This document shows positions 1 through 10,663 of a stretch of 64,000 bases of DNA, piece after piece; position 1 is the stretch's first letter, and every line of letters starts with the position of its first letter. This DNA comes from Oceanobacillus damuensis. Lineage in GTDB: Bacteria; Bacillota; Bacilli; Bacillales; Amphibacillaceae. Where the stretch lies: NCBI RefSeq assembly GCF_001618145.1, contig NZ_KV392043.1, positions 127,726-191,725 on the forward strand, read 5' to 3'. The notes beneath the pieces were generated by a model. That model did not search any database. It saw only the letters and a list, made by a program, of their open reading frames with translations, and was not told where the DNA came from. A program made the translations under genes and the position numbers.

Positions 1-272
1 GAGAAATGAACTTCATCAAGCTTATGAACGTCATTTTAGGGCTGAAATCAAAGAGAAATGAACTTCATCAAGCCGATGAAGTTCACTTTAGGGCTGAAAT
101 CACTGAGAAAAGAACTTCATCAAGCTTATGAACGTCATTTTAGCCCTGAAATCACAGAGAAAAGAACTTCATCAAGCTTATGAAGATTACTTTAGCCCTG
201 AAATCACAGAGAAAAGAACTTCATCAAGCCGATGAACGTCACTTTAGGCCTGAAACCACTGAGAAATGAACC
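1..272. repeat. 52-bp tandem repeat with palindromic units
   Basis: Five complete 52-bp units start at 1, 53, 105, 157 and 209, and a partial sixth starts at 261. Each begins GAGAAAWGAACTTCATCAAG and ends near CTGAAATCAC. The second unit contains a perfect inverted repeat, gaacttcatc / gatgaagttc with a 5-nt loop; the others carry degenerate versions (gaacttcat...atgaacgtc). The array is cut by the window edge, so the copy number is unknown. There is no spacer diversity, so it is not CRISPR. No open frame runs through it. Confidence 0.9.
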
Positions 273-448
273 TGGAAGTCAGTAGTATTAAAGGAAATCG
301 ACAATGCAATAGCCTCTGAAGTGTTTATCTTACAATTAATTGGTCCCCAAATTAAAATGTAACTGTGCTGTAACTATTGATTTCTATAATTGATTCAAAC
401 AATAAGTATGTCAAAGTTTTTTGAATTGACGGGGGAGGAATCGGGAGC

Positions 449-1957
449 ATGAAGTCTGACATTAATTGGTTTGAAAGTCGGGTTAGCCTGACACCAAATG
501 AAATAGCAATTATCGATTCACATACAAATGATTCCTGGACATATGCAGCGCTTCATCGACGTGTTGCTGAAGTTGCCAATTATTTCCACTCAAAAGGAAT
601 CCGTAAAGGGGACCGGGTGGCGATACTCGCTCCAAACCATATCAGCTATTTTGATTTCTTCTTTGCTGTAATGAAGATCGGAGCTATTTTTATCCCACTC
701 AACTGGAGATTGGCTGAAGCTGAGCTAGAGTACGTGATAAAGGACTGTGATCCCAAGATAATTGGGATCGATCCATTGTTCGCAGACAAAATAAAATCGA
801 TGGATGGGAATCCCGAGCTGATACTCATCGAGCATAATGATTATTTAAATGAATTAATAACAGAGAAGCAATTCACAATCAAACCACAATTGAAAGAGGA
901 AGACCCTTTAGCGATGATCTATACAGGAGGTACAACAGGCCGGCCAAAAGGTGTTGTCTTATCCCATCGATCCATTTTATGGAATGCATTGAATACGACA
1001 ATCAGCTGGGACCTGACTCAAAATGATACGACATTGACATGCCTGCCGATGTTTCATACAGGAGGACTAAACGTGTACTCCTTGCCGTTATTGCTTGTTG
1101 GTGGAAGGGTAGTGATTAGCTCTGAATTCGACCCGGAGAGAGCGGTCGAGGATCTTATCACATACAAATGTACGGTTGTATTATTTGTGCCGACAATGTA
1201 TCACATGATCATTCAGACAGATATATTTAAGCGGTCAAGTTTTCCGGATATGAAGGTGTTCGTATCGGGTGGAGCGCCTTGTCCGCTTAAAATATATCAT
1301 GCATTTTCTGAAAAAGGATTGGCTTTTAAGGAAGGGTATGGTCTGACGGAAGCAGGTCCGAATAATTTTTATATTGATACGGAAGATACCTTGCGTAAGC
1401 TTGGCTCTGTAGGAAAGCCAATGATTTTCAATGATATAAAAATTATCGGGGAAGACGGTTTGATGACTGAACCAGATGAAGTTGGCGAGTTATTAATACG
1501 AGGAAATCACGCATTCGAGTATTATTGGAATAAACCGGAGGATACAAAAGAAACGATCAAAGGAGGGTGGATCCATACTGGTGACCTGGCTAGAAGGGAT
1601 AAAGATGGATTTTTCTATATTGTCGGCAGAAAAAAAGATATGATTATAACTGGAGGGGAAAATGTATATCCGCTTGAAGTCGAACATTGGCTTGAGTCCC
1701 ATGAGGCTGTTGGTGAAGCGGCAGTTGTAGGTCTGCCTGATGATAAATGGGGAGAGGTGGTCGTGGCATTTGTCGTTACCAAGCGTGACATTACACCAAA
1801 GGCACTTGAAATGTATTGTGATCAGAAAATAGCCCGTTATAAGGTTCCTAAGAAGTTTTACTTCTTGGATGAGCTGCCTAAAACACATGTCGGTAAAATA
1901 AATAAGGCAGCCCTAAAAGAAAATATCAGATATACTAATGACAGCACAGTATCCTAA
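449..1957 (+). CDS. Class I adenylate-forming acyl-CoA synthetase
   Basis: A 502-residue member of the ANL superfamily (fatty-acyl/aryl-CoA ligases). It should activate a carboxylic acid with ATP to an acyl-adenylate and transfer it to coenzyme A in the cytoplasm. Visible motifs in order: the P-loop-like YTGGTTGRPKG (158-168), the A5 motif YGLTE (297-301), TGDL (377-380), the hinge GRKKDMI (393-399) and the catalytic-lysine motif VGKINK (481-486). Length is normal for the family. A strong SD (ggggagg) lies 12-15 nt before the ATG. It stands alone between the tandem repeat and the purine control region. The substrate cannot be read from sequence; MenE-like, medium-chain or aryl substrates are all possible. 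Confidence 0.9.
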   Translation: MKSDINWFESRVSLTPNEIAIIDSHTNDSWTYAALHRRVAEVANYFHSKGIRKGDRVAILAPNHISYFDFFFAVMKIGAIFIPLNWRLAEAELEYVIKDCDPKIIGIDPLFADKIKSMDGNPELILIEHNDYLNELITEKQFTIKPQLKEEDPLAMIYTGGTTGRPKGVVLSHRSILWNALNTTISWDLTQNDTTLTCLPMFHTGGLNVYSLPLLLVGGRVVISSEFDPERAVEDLITYKCTVVLFVPTMYHMIIQTDIFKRSSFPDMKVFVSGGAPCPLKIYHAFSEKGLAFKEGYGLTEAGPNNFYIDTEDTLRKLGSVGKPMIFNDIKIIGEDGLMTEPDEVGELLIRGNHAFEYYWNKPEDTKETIKGGWIHTGDLARRDKDGFFYIVGRKKDMIITGGENVYPLEVEHWLESHEAVGEAAVVGLPDDKWGEVVVAFVVTKRDITPKALEMYCDQKIARYKVPKKFYFLDELPKTHVGKINKAALKENIRYTNDSTVS

Positions 1958-2044
1958 TGGAAACTGTGCTTTGCTTATGATACTGAATCGTACCGATGGA
2001 TAGTCTTGTACCTATATATCCCTTAAAAAGTGAATCGTTTTCAT

Positions 2045-2093
2045 CAAAACCCGAACATTAATTTAATATATTAAAAAATCGTTCGTTATTTTG
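2045..2093 (+). promoter_or_regulatory. PurR operator (two inverted PurBoxes)
   Basis: Two PurBox-like sequences in opposite orientation lie directly upstream of the pur promoter. One reads aaaaCCCGAACATTA with the CGAA core at 2052-2055. The other, on the minus strand, reads aaaataaCGAACGATT with its core at 2082-2085. In B. subtilis, PurR binds paired PurBoxes of this kind and is released by PRPP. Core spacing is 30 bp. This is a comparison with the known consensus, not a measured site. Confidence 0.75.
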
Positions 2094-2122
2094 TTGATTT
2101 TTCACCTGCTATTTGTTATGCT
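2094..2122 (+). promoter_or_regulatory. Sigma-A promoter of the pur operon
   Basis: A -35 TTGATT (2094-2099) and a -10 TATGCT (2117-2122) are separated by 17 bp. The -35 abuts the second PurBox, which suits repression by PurR. Transcription would start near 2129, just before the riboswitch. Confidence 0.7.
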
Positions 2123-2144
2123 TAATCCGACAAATAAATACGGT

Positions 2145-2216
2145 ACCTCATATATTTCCTGAGAATATGGCTCAGAAGTTTCTACCCAGCACCGTAAATG
2201 CATGGACTATGAGGGA
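2145..2216 (+). ncRNA. Guanine-class purine riboswitch aptamer
   Basis: P1 pairs cctcata (2146-2152) with tatgagg (2209-2215). The conserved core gtttctaccc...gcaccgtaaatg and the 3' segment ggactatgag match the purine riboswitch. The specificity base in the gACTATG segment is C rather than U, which predicts guanine/hypoxanthine binding. P2 is cctgag/ctcag. B. subtilis pur has the same element in this position. Confidence 0.93.
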
Positions 2217-2276
2217 GGATGAGTCGTTGCGCGTACGGGCAATGATCTGTTTGAATATGTTTTTCGAAGTATGTTA

Positions 2277-2323
2277 AGTCTATTCATCTTCTCTCGTTAT
2301 GAGGAAGACGAATAGACTTTTTT
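2277..2323 (+). terminator. Riboswitch expression-platform terminator
   Basis: agtctattcatcttc (2277-2291) pairs with gaagacgaatagact (2304-2318) with one G-T wobble and is followed by five T. It lies 60 nt after the aptamer and before purE, so ligand binding would stop transcription here. Confidence 0.9.
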
Positions 2324-2515
2324 AATGAAAAAGCGAAGGGACGCTCGCTTATGCCCGGGTGATGCAGCTGACTTTATAAAGCTTGGCAAATCCTCAGCTG
2401 CCCTTATGCAAGTATGAAAGTCTTATACTTTTTACTTGCCAGCAAAAGCGAAAGCGCCCAATCAGAGACGTTTGAATGTGATTTATGACATAATCAGAAA
2501 GAAAAGAGGGATATA
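2324..2515. other. Untranslated leader between attenuator and purE
   Basis: About 190 bp without a gene. It contains aagcgaagggacgctcgctt and gcgaaagcgcccaatcag, which resemble a fragment of a dispersed Bacillus repeat, and the purE SD (aaaagaggg). No further regulatory structure is clear. Confidence 0.4.
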
Positions 2516-3007
2516 ATGGCACAGGTTGGCGTTATTATGGGAAGCATCTCCGATTGGGAGACGATGGAGCATACGTGTAAAGTACTTGATGAATTGAACA
2601 TTCCTTATGAAAAAGATGTTATTTCGGCACATCGTACACCTGATGAGATGTTTGCTTATGCAAAATCAGCTCGTGATCGCGGATTAAAAGTGATTGTCGC
2701 AGGAGCGGGTGGAGCGGCACATTTGCCAGGAATGGTCGCATCACAGACTACTCTTCCTGTCATTGGAGTTCCTATACAAAGCAAGGCGTTAAATGGGATG
2801 GATTCCTTATTGTCAATCGTCCAGATGCCTGGAGGAGTACCAACTGCCACCGTTGCGATCGGCAAAGCCGGAGCAACAAATGCAGGAATTCTGGCAGCTC
2901 AAATCATAGGTGCTTTTGATGAATCAATAGAGGAAGCTCTTGAAAATTATCGTAAAAAAATGAAAGCAAATGTTGCTGAAATGAGGGATGAACTTGAAGA
3001 AAAATAA
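2516..3007 (+). CDS. purE: N5-carboxyaminoimidazole ribonucleotide mutase PurE
   Basis: A 163-residue cytosolic enzyme that converts N5-CAIR to CAIR in IMP synthesis. The N-terminal phosphate-binding motif GSISDW (residues 9-14), the AHRTP motif near 38-42 and the [10 protein letters not shown] segment are all present. Length is normal for class I PurE. It is the first gene after the guanine riboswitch and overlaps purK, matching the usual purEK pairing. SD aaaagaggg precedes the ATG. Confidence 0.97.
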   Translation: MAQVGVIMGSISDWETMEHTCKVLDELNIPYEKDVISAHRTPDEMFAYAKSARDRGLKVIVAGAGGAAHLPGMVASQTTLPVIGVPIQSKALNGMDSLLSIVQMPGGVPTATVAIGKAGATNAGILAAQIIGAFDESIEEALENYRKKMKANVAEMRDELEEK

Positions 3008-4124
3008 CACCCTTCTTCCACCACAAACAATCGGAATTATTGGCGGAGGACAACTTGGCAGGATGATGGCTATTGCAGCCCGCTATATGGGATATAAGAT
3101 TGCGGTCCTTGATCCGACACCTGACTGCCCGACAGCGCAGGTAGCAGATATTCACATCACAGCTGCCTACGATGATATGGAAGCGATCAAGGAACTAACC
3201 GAAATCAGTGATGTTGTCACATATGAATTTGAAAATGTTGACCTCAACGCTGCAGCGTATATTGAAGAAAAAGGAAAGCTTCCACAAGGTGCATATGCAC
3301 TTGAAATTACACAAAACCGTGAAAAAGAAAAACGGTTAATGAAAGATACTAACCTCCCGATTCCTCAGTTTGCCATCGTGACAAATGCTGAAGAATTTAG
3401 TGAATCCATAAAAGAATTTACCTTACCGGCTGTTATTAAAACCTGTCGTGGAGGGTATGATGGGAAAGGTCAATTGAAGATAAATTCAAGCGATGATATG
3501 GAACTTGCTCGAGAATTTGCAGATAAGAACGGACATTGCATTATCGAGCAATGGATAACGTTTGATAGAGAAATATCTGTTGTTTTTACTAGGTCTGCTG
3601 ACGGAAAGATTACCTTTTTCCCAATTGCTGAGAATGAACATCGCGACCACATTTTATACAAAACAACGGTTCCGGCAAAAATAAATGCTGCCATTGAGAA
3701 AAAGGCATACGAAGCGGCACAATCACTCGCAGACAAGATGAATATTGTTGGAACGTTTGCCATTGAGATGTTCGTTAAAGGAGAGGAAATCTTTTTGAAC
3801 GAGATGGCTCCAAGGCCTCACAATTCCGGCCATTATACGATAGAGGCATGTAATATTTCGCAGTTTGCACAGCATATCCGTGCGATTTGCGGACTTCCTT
3901 TGACAGATATAAAACTTCTGATGCGGGCGGTGATGATCAATGTTCTTGGTGAGGACCTCAATGGTACATTGAAAGCAATGTCTCAAACCGGAGATGGTTT
4001 TATTCACCTGTATGGAAAATCAGAGCCTAAAGAGAAACGCAAAATGGGTCATATAACATTTATTGCAGAAAATGAAGAAGCATTGGAAAAACAGATAGAG
4101 AACTTCAAGGAGGCAACACGATGA
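2994..4124 (+). CDS. purK: N5-carboxyaminoimidazole ribonucleotide synthase PurK
   Basis: An ATP-grasp enzyme that carboxylates AIR with ATP and bicarbonate to make N5-CAIR, the substrate of PurE. It begins with [13 protein letters not shown], the hallmark of PurK, and has the ATP-grasp core with [10 protein letters not shown] near residue 265. I choose TTG at 2994 because SD tgaggg (2982-2987) is then 6 nt away; the in-frame ATG at 2988 would have almost no spacing. The start lies within the end of purE, implying translational coupling. Encoded length is 376 residues. Confidence 0.93.
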   Translation: MKKNNTLLPPQTIGIIGGGQLGRMMAIAARYMGYKIAVLDPTPDCPTAQVADIHITAAYDDMEAIKELTEISDVVTYEFENVDLNAAAYIEEKGKLPQGAYALEITQNREKEKRLMKDTNLPIPQFAIVTNAEEFSESIKEFTLPAVIKTCRGGYDGKGQLKINSSDDMELAREFADKNGHCIIEQWITFDREISVVFTRSADGKITFFPIAENEHRDHILYKTTVPAKINAAIEKKAYEAAQSLADKMNIVGTFAIEMFVKGEEIFLNEMAPRPHNSGHYTIEACNISQFAQHIRAICGLPLTDIKLLMRAVMINVLGEDLNGTLKAMSQTGDGFIHLYGKSEPKEKRKMGHITFIAENEEALEKQIENFKEATR

Positions 4125-5413
4125 TCGGACGTTATACAAGAGAAGAAATGGGCAACATCTGGACCGAAGAAAACAAATTCAAAGCATGGCTTGAAGTTGA
4201 GATTTTAGCATGTGAAGCATGGAGCGAGTTAGGAGTCATACCTAAAGAAGATGTCAAGAAAATCAGAGAGAATGCATCTTTTGACATTGATCGCATTTAT
4301 GAAATCGAAGAAGAAACACGTCATGATGTAGTTGCCTTTACACGTGCAGTATCCGAAACGCTTGGAGAAGAGCGGAAATGGGTTCACTATGGATTAACTT
4401 CTACAGATGTGGTGGATACAGCATTATCCTATTTAATTAAACAAGCAAATGAAATTATCCGTAAAGATTTGCACAACTTTATCGAAATTTTAAAAGACAA
4501 AGCTATCGAGCATAAACATACCGTAATGATGGGACGTACACATGGTGTTCATGCCGAACCAACCACTTTTGGGTTGAAAATGGCACTCTGGTACGAAGAG
4601 ATGAAACGTAACCTGGAACGCTTCGAAGCTGCTGCGAAAAATATCGAATTTGGCAAAATGTCCGGAGCTGTCGGAACGTACGCGAATATCGATCCATTTA
4701 TCGAGCAATACGTATGCGAGAAGCTTGGCACTTCACCTGCACCTGTATCCACACAGACATTGCAGCGCGATCGTCATGCAGCCTACTTTTCTACATTGGC
4801 ATTAATTGCTACGTCCGTTGAAAAATTTGCAACTGAAATTCGTGGTTTGCAAAAAACAGAAACTCGTGAAGTGGAGGAACGTTTTGCTAAAGGACAAAAA
4901 GGTTCATCGGCCATGCCGCATAAACGTAATCCGATCGGTTCGGAAAATATGACTGGTATGGCACGAGTGATCCGTGGCTATATGCTGACATCCTATGAGA
5001 ACGTATCGCTTTGGCATGAACGTGATATTTCCCATTCTTCAGCCGAACGTGTCATCTTACCTGATGCAACGATCGCACTAAATTATATGCTGAATCGCTT
5101 CAGCAATATCGTTAAAAATCTTACTGTCTTCCCTGAAAATATGAAACGAAATATTGACAGAACCCATGGTGTTATTTTCTCTCAGCGTGTTCTGCTCAAA
5201 TTGATCGATAAGGGAATGGCCCGTGAAGCTGCATATGATCTCGTTCAACCGAAAGCAATGGAGGCATGGGAAACGGAAACCCATTTCAAACAGCTGGTGG
5301 AAGCTGATGAGGTCATTACCGAACAACTGAGCCAGGATGAGATTGATGATTGCTTCGATCATACGTACCACTTGAAAAATGTGGATGTCATCTTTGAAAG
5401 AATCGGACTATAA
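4121..5413 (+). CDS. purB: Adenylosuccinate lyase PurB
   Basis: A 430-residue fumarase/aspartase-superfamily lyase acting twice in purine synthesis (SAICAR to AICAR and adenylosuccinate to AMP, releasing fumarate). The superfamily signature [11 protein letters not shown] is present near residue 264, and TSTDVVDTA near 88. It overlaps purK by 4 nt (ATGA). SD aaggagg lies 8 nt before the ATG. Length is typical of Firmicutes. Confidence 0.97.
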   Translation: MIGRYTREEMGNIWTEENKFKAWLEVEILACEAWSELGVIPKEDVKKIRENASFDIDRIYEIEEETRHDVVAFTRAVSETLGEERKWVHYGLTSTDVVDTALSYLIKQANEIIRKDLHNFIEILKDKAIEHKHTVMMGRTHGVHAEPTTFGLKMALWYEEMKRNLERFEAAAKNIEFGKMSGAVGTYANIDPFIEQYVCEKLGTSPAPVSTQTLQRDRHAAYFSTLALIATSVEKFATEIRGLQKTETREVEERFAKGQKGSSAMPHKRNPIGSENMTGMARVIRGYMLTSYENVSLWHERDISHSSAERVILPDATIALNYMLNRFSNIVKNLTVFPENMKRNIDRTHGVIFSQRVLLKLIDKGMAREAAYDLVQPKAMEAWETETHFKQLVEADEVITEQLSQDEIDDCFDHTYHLKNVDVIFERIGL

Positions 5414-5427
5414 AAGGAGTGGATCAC

Positions 5428-6141
5428 ATGAAAGCCGAGCTATTATATGAAGGTAAAGCAAAAAGAGTTTATCAGGCGGAGGGAAAAAGCGGTCAGCTCG
5501 TATTGTCATATAAAAATGATGCGACTGCATTCAACGGAGTAAAAAAGGATTCCTTTGACGGAAAAGGCAGACTCAATAATGAAATATCATCACTTATTTT
5601 CACAGCATTGCATGAAAAAGGGATTGAAACCCATTTTATCGAACGATTGAATGAGACAGAACAAATGGTTGTCCAAACGGAAATTATCCCATTGGAGGTT
5701 GTAGTTCGTAATGTTGCCTCTGGCAGTATTACAAAACGTCTCGGAATTGAAGAGAAAACCCATTTTGATAAACCTCTTATTGAATTTTTCTATAAAAATG
5801 ATGAGCTCGGCGATCCACTGATCAATGATGAACATGCATTATATTTAACAAGTGCAACGCCAGCGGAAATAGACGAAATAAAAGAAAAGGCGCTGGAGAT
5901 CAATAAACAATTAATGGATCTCTTTCAATCCATAAATATTACATTGGTCGATTTTAAGCTTGAGTTTGGACGTAAAGCTTGTGGAACAATTGTACTCTCT
6001 GATGAAATTTCTCCGGATACATGCCGATTATGGGATGCTGCAACAGGAGAGAAGCTTGATAAAGATGTTTTCCGTCAAGGTACGGGAGATTTGATTGAAG
6101 TGTATAAAGAAATTTTAAAACGGCTGGAGGCAAAAGCATGA
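5428..6141 (+). CDS. purC: SAICAR synthase PurC
   Basis: Phosphoribosylaminoimidazole-succinocarboxamide synthase, joining CAIR and aspartate with ATP. It starts KAELLYEGKAKRVYQ, the typical N-terminus, and contains EVVVRNVASGS and KLEFGR. The frame is open to a GTG at 5419, but ATG 5428 sits 9 nt after aaggag (5414-5418) and gives the conserved N-terminus, 237 residues. It overlaps purS by 4 nt. Confidence 0.96.
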   Translation: MKAELLYEGKAKRVYQAEGKSGQLVLSYKNDATAFNGVKKDSFDGKGRLNNEISSLIFTALHEKGIETHFIERLNETEQMVVQTEIIPLEVVVRNVASGSITKRLGIEEKTHFDKPLIEFFYKNDELGDPLINDEHALYLTSATPAEIDEIKEKALEINKQLMDLFQSINITLVDFKLEFGRKACGTIVLSDEISPDTCRLWDAATGEKLDKDVFRQGTGDLIEVYKEILKRLEAKA

Positions 6142-6389
6142 GGAAGGTTACTGTCTATATTACATTAAAGCAAGGTGTTCTTGATCCACAAGGTAAGGCA
6201 ATCCAGGAATCATTGAACTCACTCGGATATAACGAAATTGAAGATGCAAGAGTTGGTAAATATATTGAACTGAAGGTTGAAGATGGACCGAATTTGGAAG
6301 CACGTGTGACAGAGATGTGTGACAAGTTGCTTGCAAATCCGGTGATAGAAGATTACCGCTTTGATGTGGAGGAGGCTGAAGGCTTGTGA
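6138..6389 (+). CDS. purS: FGAM synthase subunit PurS
   Basis: An 83-residue small subunit of the three-part formylglycinamidine ribonucleotide synthase (PurSQL) found in Firmicutes. It links PurQ and PurL for ammonia transfer. The sequence [20 protein letters not shown] is characteristic. It overlaps both purC and purQ by 4 nt, so translation is probably coupled. Confidence 0.96.
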   Translation: MRKVTVYITLKQGVLDPQGKAIQESLNSLGYNEIEDARVGKYIELKVEDGPNLEARVTEMCDKLLANPVIEDYRFDVEEAEGL

Positions 6390-7066
6390 AATTCGCTGTT
6401 GTAGTTTTTCCGGGATCAAATTGTGATCGTGACATGTACCATGCAGTAAAAGAAGTATTACAGGCTGAAGCAGATCTCGTATGGTATGAAAGTAATTTGG
6501 AAAAGTATGATGGAATTCTAATACCAGGCGGCTTCTCCTATGGAGACTATTTGCGTTCGGGAGCAGTTGCATCCACTTCTAACGTAATGAAGCAAATCAA
6601 GGAACATGCAGCACAAGGTAAACCGGTGCTGGGAATTTGCAATGGGTTCCAAATTTTGACAGAAGCGGGATTACTACCTGGAGCTTTAATGCGTAATGAA
6701 AAACTATCCTTCATGTGCCATCAGGAAGAATTGGTTGTAGAAAATGAAATAACTCCTTTTACTTCCGGTTATGATAAGGGTGAAGTTGTACGTTTTCCAA
6801 TCGCACACGGCGAGGGAAATTATTTCTGTGATGAGGAGACACTTGCCGATTTGAAAGCGAACAATCAGATTGTATTTACGTATAAAAATAACCCGAACGG
6901 ATCAGTAGAAAATATTGCAGGAATAATTAATAAAGAAGGTAATGTACTCGGTATGATGCCGCACCCAGAACGAGCAGTTGAAAAATTGCTTGGCAGTGAC
7001 GATGGCTTAAGATTATTCCAGTCAATGGTTCAGAATTGGAGGGACACCTATGCTAAAAACGCATGA
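6386..7066 (+). CDS. purQ: FGAM synthase glutaminase subunit PurQ
   Basis: A 226-residue class I glutamine amidotransferase that supplies ammonia to PurL. The nucleophile motif GICNGFQ lies near residues 83-89 and the catalytic His/Glu motif HPERAVE near 196. It starts with GTG inside the purS stop region (4-nt overlap), with ggagg upstream. Its 3' end overlaps purL by 17 nt. Confidence 0.96.
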   Translation: MKFAVVVFPGSNCDRDMYHAVKEVLQAEADLVWYESNLEKYDGILIPGGFSYGDYLRSGAVASTSNVMKQIKEHAAQGKPVLGICNGFQILTEAGLLPGALMRNEKLSFMCHQEELVVENEITPFTSGYDKGEVVRFPIAHGEGNYFCDEETLADLKANNQIVFTYKNNPNGSVENIAGIINKEGNVLGMMPHPERAVEKLLGSDDGLRLFQSMVQNWRDTYAKNA

Positions 7067-9278
7067 TATCAGTCCAGAGCAAATAGAACAGGATAAATTA
7101 TATCGTGAAATGGGCCTGAGTGATCAGGAGTTTGACATGATTAAGGATATTATGAAAAGACTTCCGAATTTCACAGAGACAGGGATTTTTTCCGTCATGT
7201 GGTCGGAACATTGCAGCTATAAAACATCAAAACCGCTTTTAAGAAAATTCCCGACAAAAGCCCCCCATGTACTCCAAGGACCTGGTGAAGGTGCAGGAAT
7301 CATTGATATTGGCGATAACCAGGCAGTTGTATTTAAAGTGGAAAGCCATAATCACCCTTCTGCAGTAGAACCTTACCAAGGTGCAGCAACAGGTGTTGGC
7401 GGGATTATTCGTGACGTATTTTCTATGGGAGCTCGTCCAATCGCTTCAATGAATTCCCTTCGTTTCGGTAATTTAAATACGGATCGTACGAAATATCTGT
7501 TTTCTGAAGTTGTCGGTGGCATTGCCGGATACGGAAACTGTGTCGGTGTTCCGACAGTTGGCGGGGAAGTTCAATTTGATGACAGCTATGAAGACAATCC
7601 ACTCGTTAATGCAATGTGTGTCGGATTGATCAACCATGATGAAATCCAAAAAGGAATTGCAGCAGGAATTGGAAATACGATTCTTTATGCAGGTCCTCCA
7701 ACAGGACGTGACGGAATTCATGGTGCAACCTTTGCTTCAGATGATTTAGGTGAGGATGCTGCGAAAGATCGTCCGGCAGTTCAGGTTGGCGATCCATTTA
7801 TGGAAAAACTCCTGATCGAGGCCTGTCTTGAGGTGATTCATTCCGACGCATTGGTTGGGATGCAGGACATGGGAGCTGCCGGGTTGACTTCATCTGCCAG
7901 TGAAATGGCAAGTAAAGCTGGAACAGGAATGGAAATGAATCTGGATCTTGTTCCACAGCGCGAGCAAAACATGACAGCATATGAAATGATGCTTTCCGAA
8001 TCACAAGAGCGTATGCTGCTCTGTGTTAAGCGTGGGCGTGAACAGGAGATTATTGATATATTTGAAAAATATGGGTTGAAAGCTGTCCCTGTCGGTGAAG
8101 TAATCGAGGAAAAAGTATTCCGAATCAAGCATCATGGGGAAGTAGTTGCTGATATTCCAGTGGACTCTCTTGCAGATGATGCACCAGTATTCCATATGCC
8201 TTCACAGGAAGCGGCATATTTTAAAGAATTCCAGCAAATGGAAAACAGCATCCCGCAAGTAGGGAACCACAAAGAGATGTTGAGAACATTACTCCAACAA
8301 CCAACAATCGCAAGTAAAGAATGGGTTTATGATCAATATGATTCGATGGTACAGACGAACACGGTTGTAACACCTGGTTCTGACTCTGCTGTAGTCCGGA
8401 TTAAAGGAAAAGACAAAGCCCTTGCAATAACGACCGATTGTAATTCACGTTACATTTATTTGGATCCGGAAACTGGCGGGAAAATTTCTGTTGCAGAAGC
8501 AGCCCGCAATATCGTGTGTTCTGGTGCTCGACCACTAGGTTTGACAGATGGGTTGAACTTCGGCAATCCGACTAACCCGGAAGTATTCTGGCAAATGGAG
8601 AAAAGTGTGGAAGGCATGAGTGAGGCATGTGAAGCGTTAGGTACCCCGGTTATCAGTGGAAATGTATCTTTATACAATCAATCAAAAGGAAAATCAATTT
8701 TCCCAACTCCTGTAGTTGGTATGGTTGGGCTTCATGAATCATTGGAACATATTACACCAAGCCATTTCCAGACTTCTGGAGATGCGGTTTATGTGATTGG
8801 TGAGGCGGAAGCTGAATTTGGCGGAAGTGAGCTGCAGAATGTGGTCCATGGAAAATATGAAGGCAAGGCACCAAAAATTGATTTGAATATAGAAGCAGCA
8901 AGACAGAAGCAATTATTGGATGCAATCCAGTCCGGTTTGGTTGAATCCGCACATGACCTTGCAGAAGGCGGGCTTGCAGTAGCATTGGCAGAGAGTGTGT
9001 TTACAGACAGTGGATTGGGTGCAAATGTAAAACTTACCGGTGAAGCGACTGTTGAACTTTTCAGTGAAACCCAATCAAGATTCCTTGTTACTGTAAAAGA
9101 AGAAAATAAAGCTTCTTTTGAAAATAAAATTGCAGATGCCAAGCAAATTGGTGTCGTAACAAATGATGGAACGTTGGAAGTATCGGTTAATGGCACAGCA
9201 GTTATTCATGACGATGTAAAACAACTTGAGAACTTATGGAGGGGAGCTATCCCATGCTTGCTGAAATCAAAGGCATAA
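7050..9278 (+). CDS. purL: FGAM synthase large subunit PurL
   Basis: A 742-residue small-type PurL that converts FGAR to FGAM with ATP and ammonia. It is a duplicated AIRS-fold protein; WSEHCSYK (near 50), [17 protein letters not shown] (near 87) and the second-half [15 protein letters not shown] are visible. Length fits the PurS/PurQ-dependent form, not the 1300-residue single-chain enzyme. Its start is inside purQ. Confidence 0.97.
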   Translation: MLKTHDISPEQIEQDKLYREMGLSDQEFDMIKDIMKRLPNFTETGIFSVMWSEHCSYKTSKPLLRKFPTKAPHVLQGPGEGAGIIDIGDNQAVVFKVESHNHPSAVEPYQGAATGVGGIIRDVFSMGARPIASMNSLRFGNLNTDRTKYLFSEVVGGIAGYGNCVGVPTVGGEVQFDDSYEDNPLVNAMCVGLINHDEIQKGIAAGIGNTILYAGPPTGRDGIHGATFASDDLGEDAAKDRPAVQVGDPFMEKLLIEACLEVIHSDALVGMQDMGAAGLTSSASEMASKAGTGMEMNLDLVPQREQNMTAYEMMLSESQERMLLCVKRGREQEIIDIFEKYGLKAVPVGEVIEEKVFRIKHHGEVVADIPVDSLADDAPVFHMPSQEAAYFKEFQQMENSIPQVGNHKEMLRTLLQQPTIASKEWVYDQYDSMVQTNTVVTPGSDSAVVRIKGKDKALAITTDCNSRYIYLDPETGGKISVAEAARNIVCSGARPLGLTDGLNFGNPTNPEVFWQMEKSVEGMSEACEALGTPVISGNVSLYNQSKGKSIFPTPVVGMVGLHESLEHITPSHFQTSGDAVYVIGEAEAEFGGSELQNVVHGKYEGKAPKIDLNIEAARQKQLLDAIQSGLVESAHDLAEGGLAVALAESVFTDSGLGANVKLTGEATVELFSETQSRFLVTVKEENKASFENKIADAKQIGVVTNDGTLEVSVNGTAVIHDDVKQLENLWRGAIPCLLKSKA

Positions 9279-10663
9279 ATGAAGAATGTGGTGTGTTTGG
9301 AATATGGGGACATGAGAAAGCAGCAGAATTGACTTACTACGGTTTACATTCCATGCAGCATCGCGGACAGGAAGGTGCCGGAATTGTAGTCAGTGATGGG
9401 AAAGAATTAAAAGCACATAAAGGCATGGGGCTTGTCAACGATGTTTTTAAACATGCCAAGTTTGATGATTTGAGCGGGCGAGTGGCTGTCGGACATGTGC
9501 GCTATCCTACACAGGGTGGCAGAGGATTAGAAAATATTCAACCTTTATTATTCCGTTCCCAAACAGGTGGTATGGCACTCGCTCATAATGGTAACCTCAT
9601 GAATGCACATAAACTGCGGGGGGAGCTGGAGAATGAAGGAAGTATCCTTCAAACCTCTTCGGACACAGAAGTGCTTGCCCATTTGATTAAGCGGAACGGC
9701 AATAAAACAAATGAAGAAACCATTTCAAATGCATTGAATCAGGTTGTTGGTGCCTATGCCTACCTGATTCTTAAAGAAGATAAAATGTATGCAGCACTTG
9801 ATCCAGCTGGTATTCGACCGTTATCTATCGGGAAACTTGGTGATGCTTATGTAGTTGCATCCGAAACATGTGCATTTGACCAGATTGGGGCAACATTTGA
9901 AAGAGAAGTCTTACCTGGCGAACTTGTGACAATCAGCGATGAAGGCATAAAATCAACGAGATTCGCTCCACGTTATGGCAGGAAAATGTGTGCAATGGAA
10001 TATGTGTACTTGTCCAGACCGGATAGTGATTTGAACCATGTTAATGTTCATGCTTCCCGTAAACGAATGGGGGTCGAACTGGCGAAGGAAGCTCCTGCAG
10101 ATGCGGATATGGTAGTCGGTGTACCGGATTCGAGTATTTCGGCTGCGATCGGATATGCTGAAGAGAGTGGCTTGCCATATGAGATGGGTATTATTAAGAA
10201 CCGTTATGTTGGAAGGACATTCATCCAACCTTCCCAGGAACTTCGAGAATTAGGTGTTAAGATGAAGCTTTCACCAGTTCGCGGAATTGTGGAAGGCAAG
10301 CGCATTGTCATGATTGATGATTCGATTGTAAGAGGAACGACAAGTCGACGCATTGTGCAGATGTTAAAGGATGCAGGTGCAAAAGAGGTTCATGTACGTA
10401 TTGCCTCCCCATCTATTCAGAACCCATGTTACTACGGCATCGATATGTCCACAAGAAAAGAATTGATCGCTGCCAATAACACGGTGGAAGAAATTTGCGA
10501 AATCATTGGAGCTGACAGTGTTGCCTATTTATCGGCAAAAGGTCTTGAAGAAGCAATTGTAAAAGATAAAACAATTAATCAGGGTGTATGCATGGCATGC
10601 ATGACAGGAGAATATCCTGTGATGGAAGAAGGAGAAGCGGAAATCAACTATACCAGATGTTAA
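9254..10663 (+). CDS. purF: Amidophosphoribosyltransferase PurF
   Basis: Catalyses the first committed step, PRPP plus glutamine to phosphoribosylamine. It is 469 residues. The N-terminus [12 protein letters not shown] carries an 11-residue propeptide whose removal exposes the Ntn nucleophile Cys12, as in B. subtilis. The PRPP loop [12 protein letters not shown] is present. C-terminal cysteines ([10 protein letters not shown]) fit the 4Fe-4S cluster type. ATG 9254 with SD ggagggg (9238-9244) gives the conserved start; the frame also opens at 9236 inside purL. A structured repeat, not purM, follows directly. Confidence 0.97.
   Translation: MLAEIKGINEECGVFGIWGHEKAAELTYYGLHSMQHRGQEGAGIVVSDGKELKAHKGMGLVNDVFKHAKFDDLSGRVAVGHVRYPTQGGRGLENIQPLLFRSQTGGMALAHNGNLMNAHKLRGELENEGSILQTSSDTEVLAHLIKRNGNKTNEETISNALNQVVGAYAYLILKEDKMYAALDPAGIRPLSIGKLGDAYVVASETCAFDQIGATFEREVLPGELVTISDEGIKSTRFAPRYGRKMCAMEYVYLSRPDSDLNHVNVHASRKRMGVELAKEAPADADMVVGVPDSSISAAIGYAEESGLPYEMGIIKNRYVGRTFIQPSQELRELGVKMKLSPVRGIVEGKRIVMIDDSIVRGTTSRRIVQMLKDAGAKEVHVRIASPSIQNPCYYGIDMSTRKELIAANNTVEEICEIIGADSVAYLSAKGLEEAIVKDKTINQGVCMACMTGEYPVMEEGEAEINYTRC

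Noticed and set aside
1-272. CRISPR array
   Set aside because: Units are contiguous 52-mers without unique spacers, and no cas gene is in the window.
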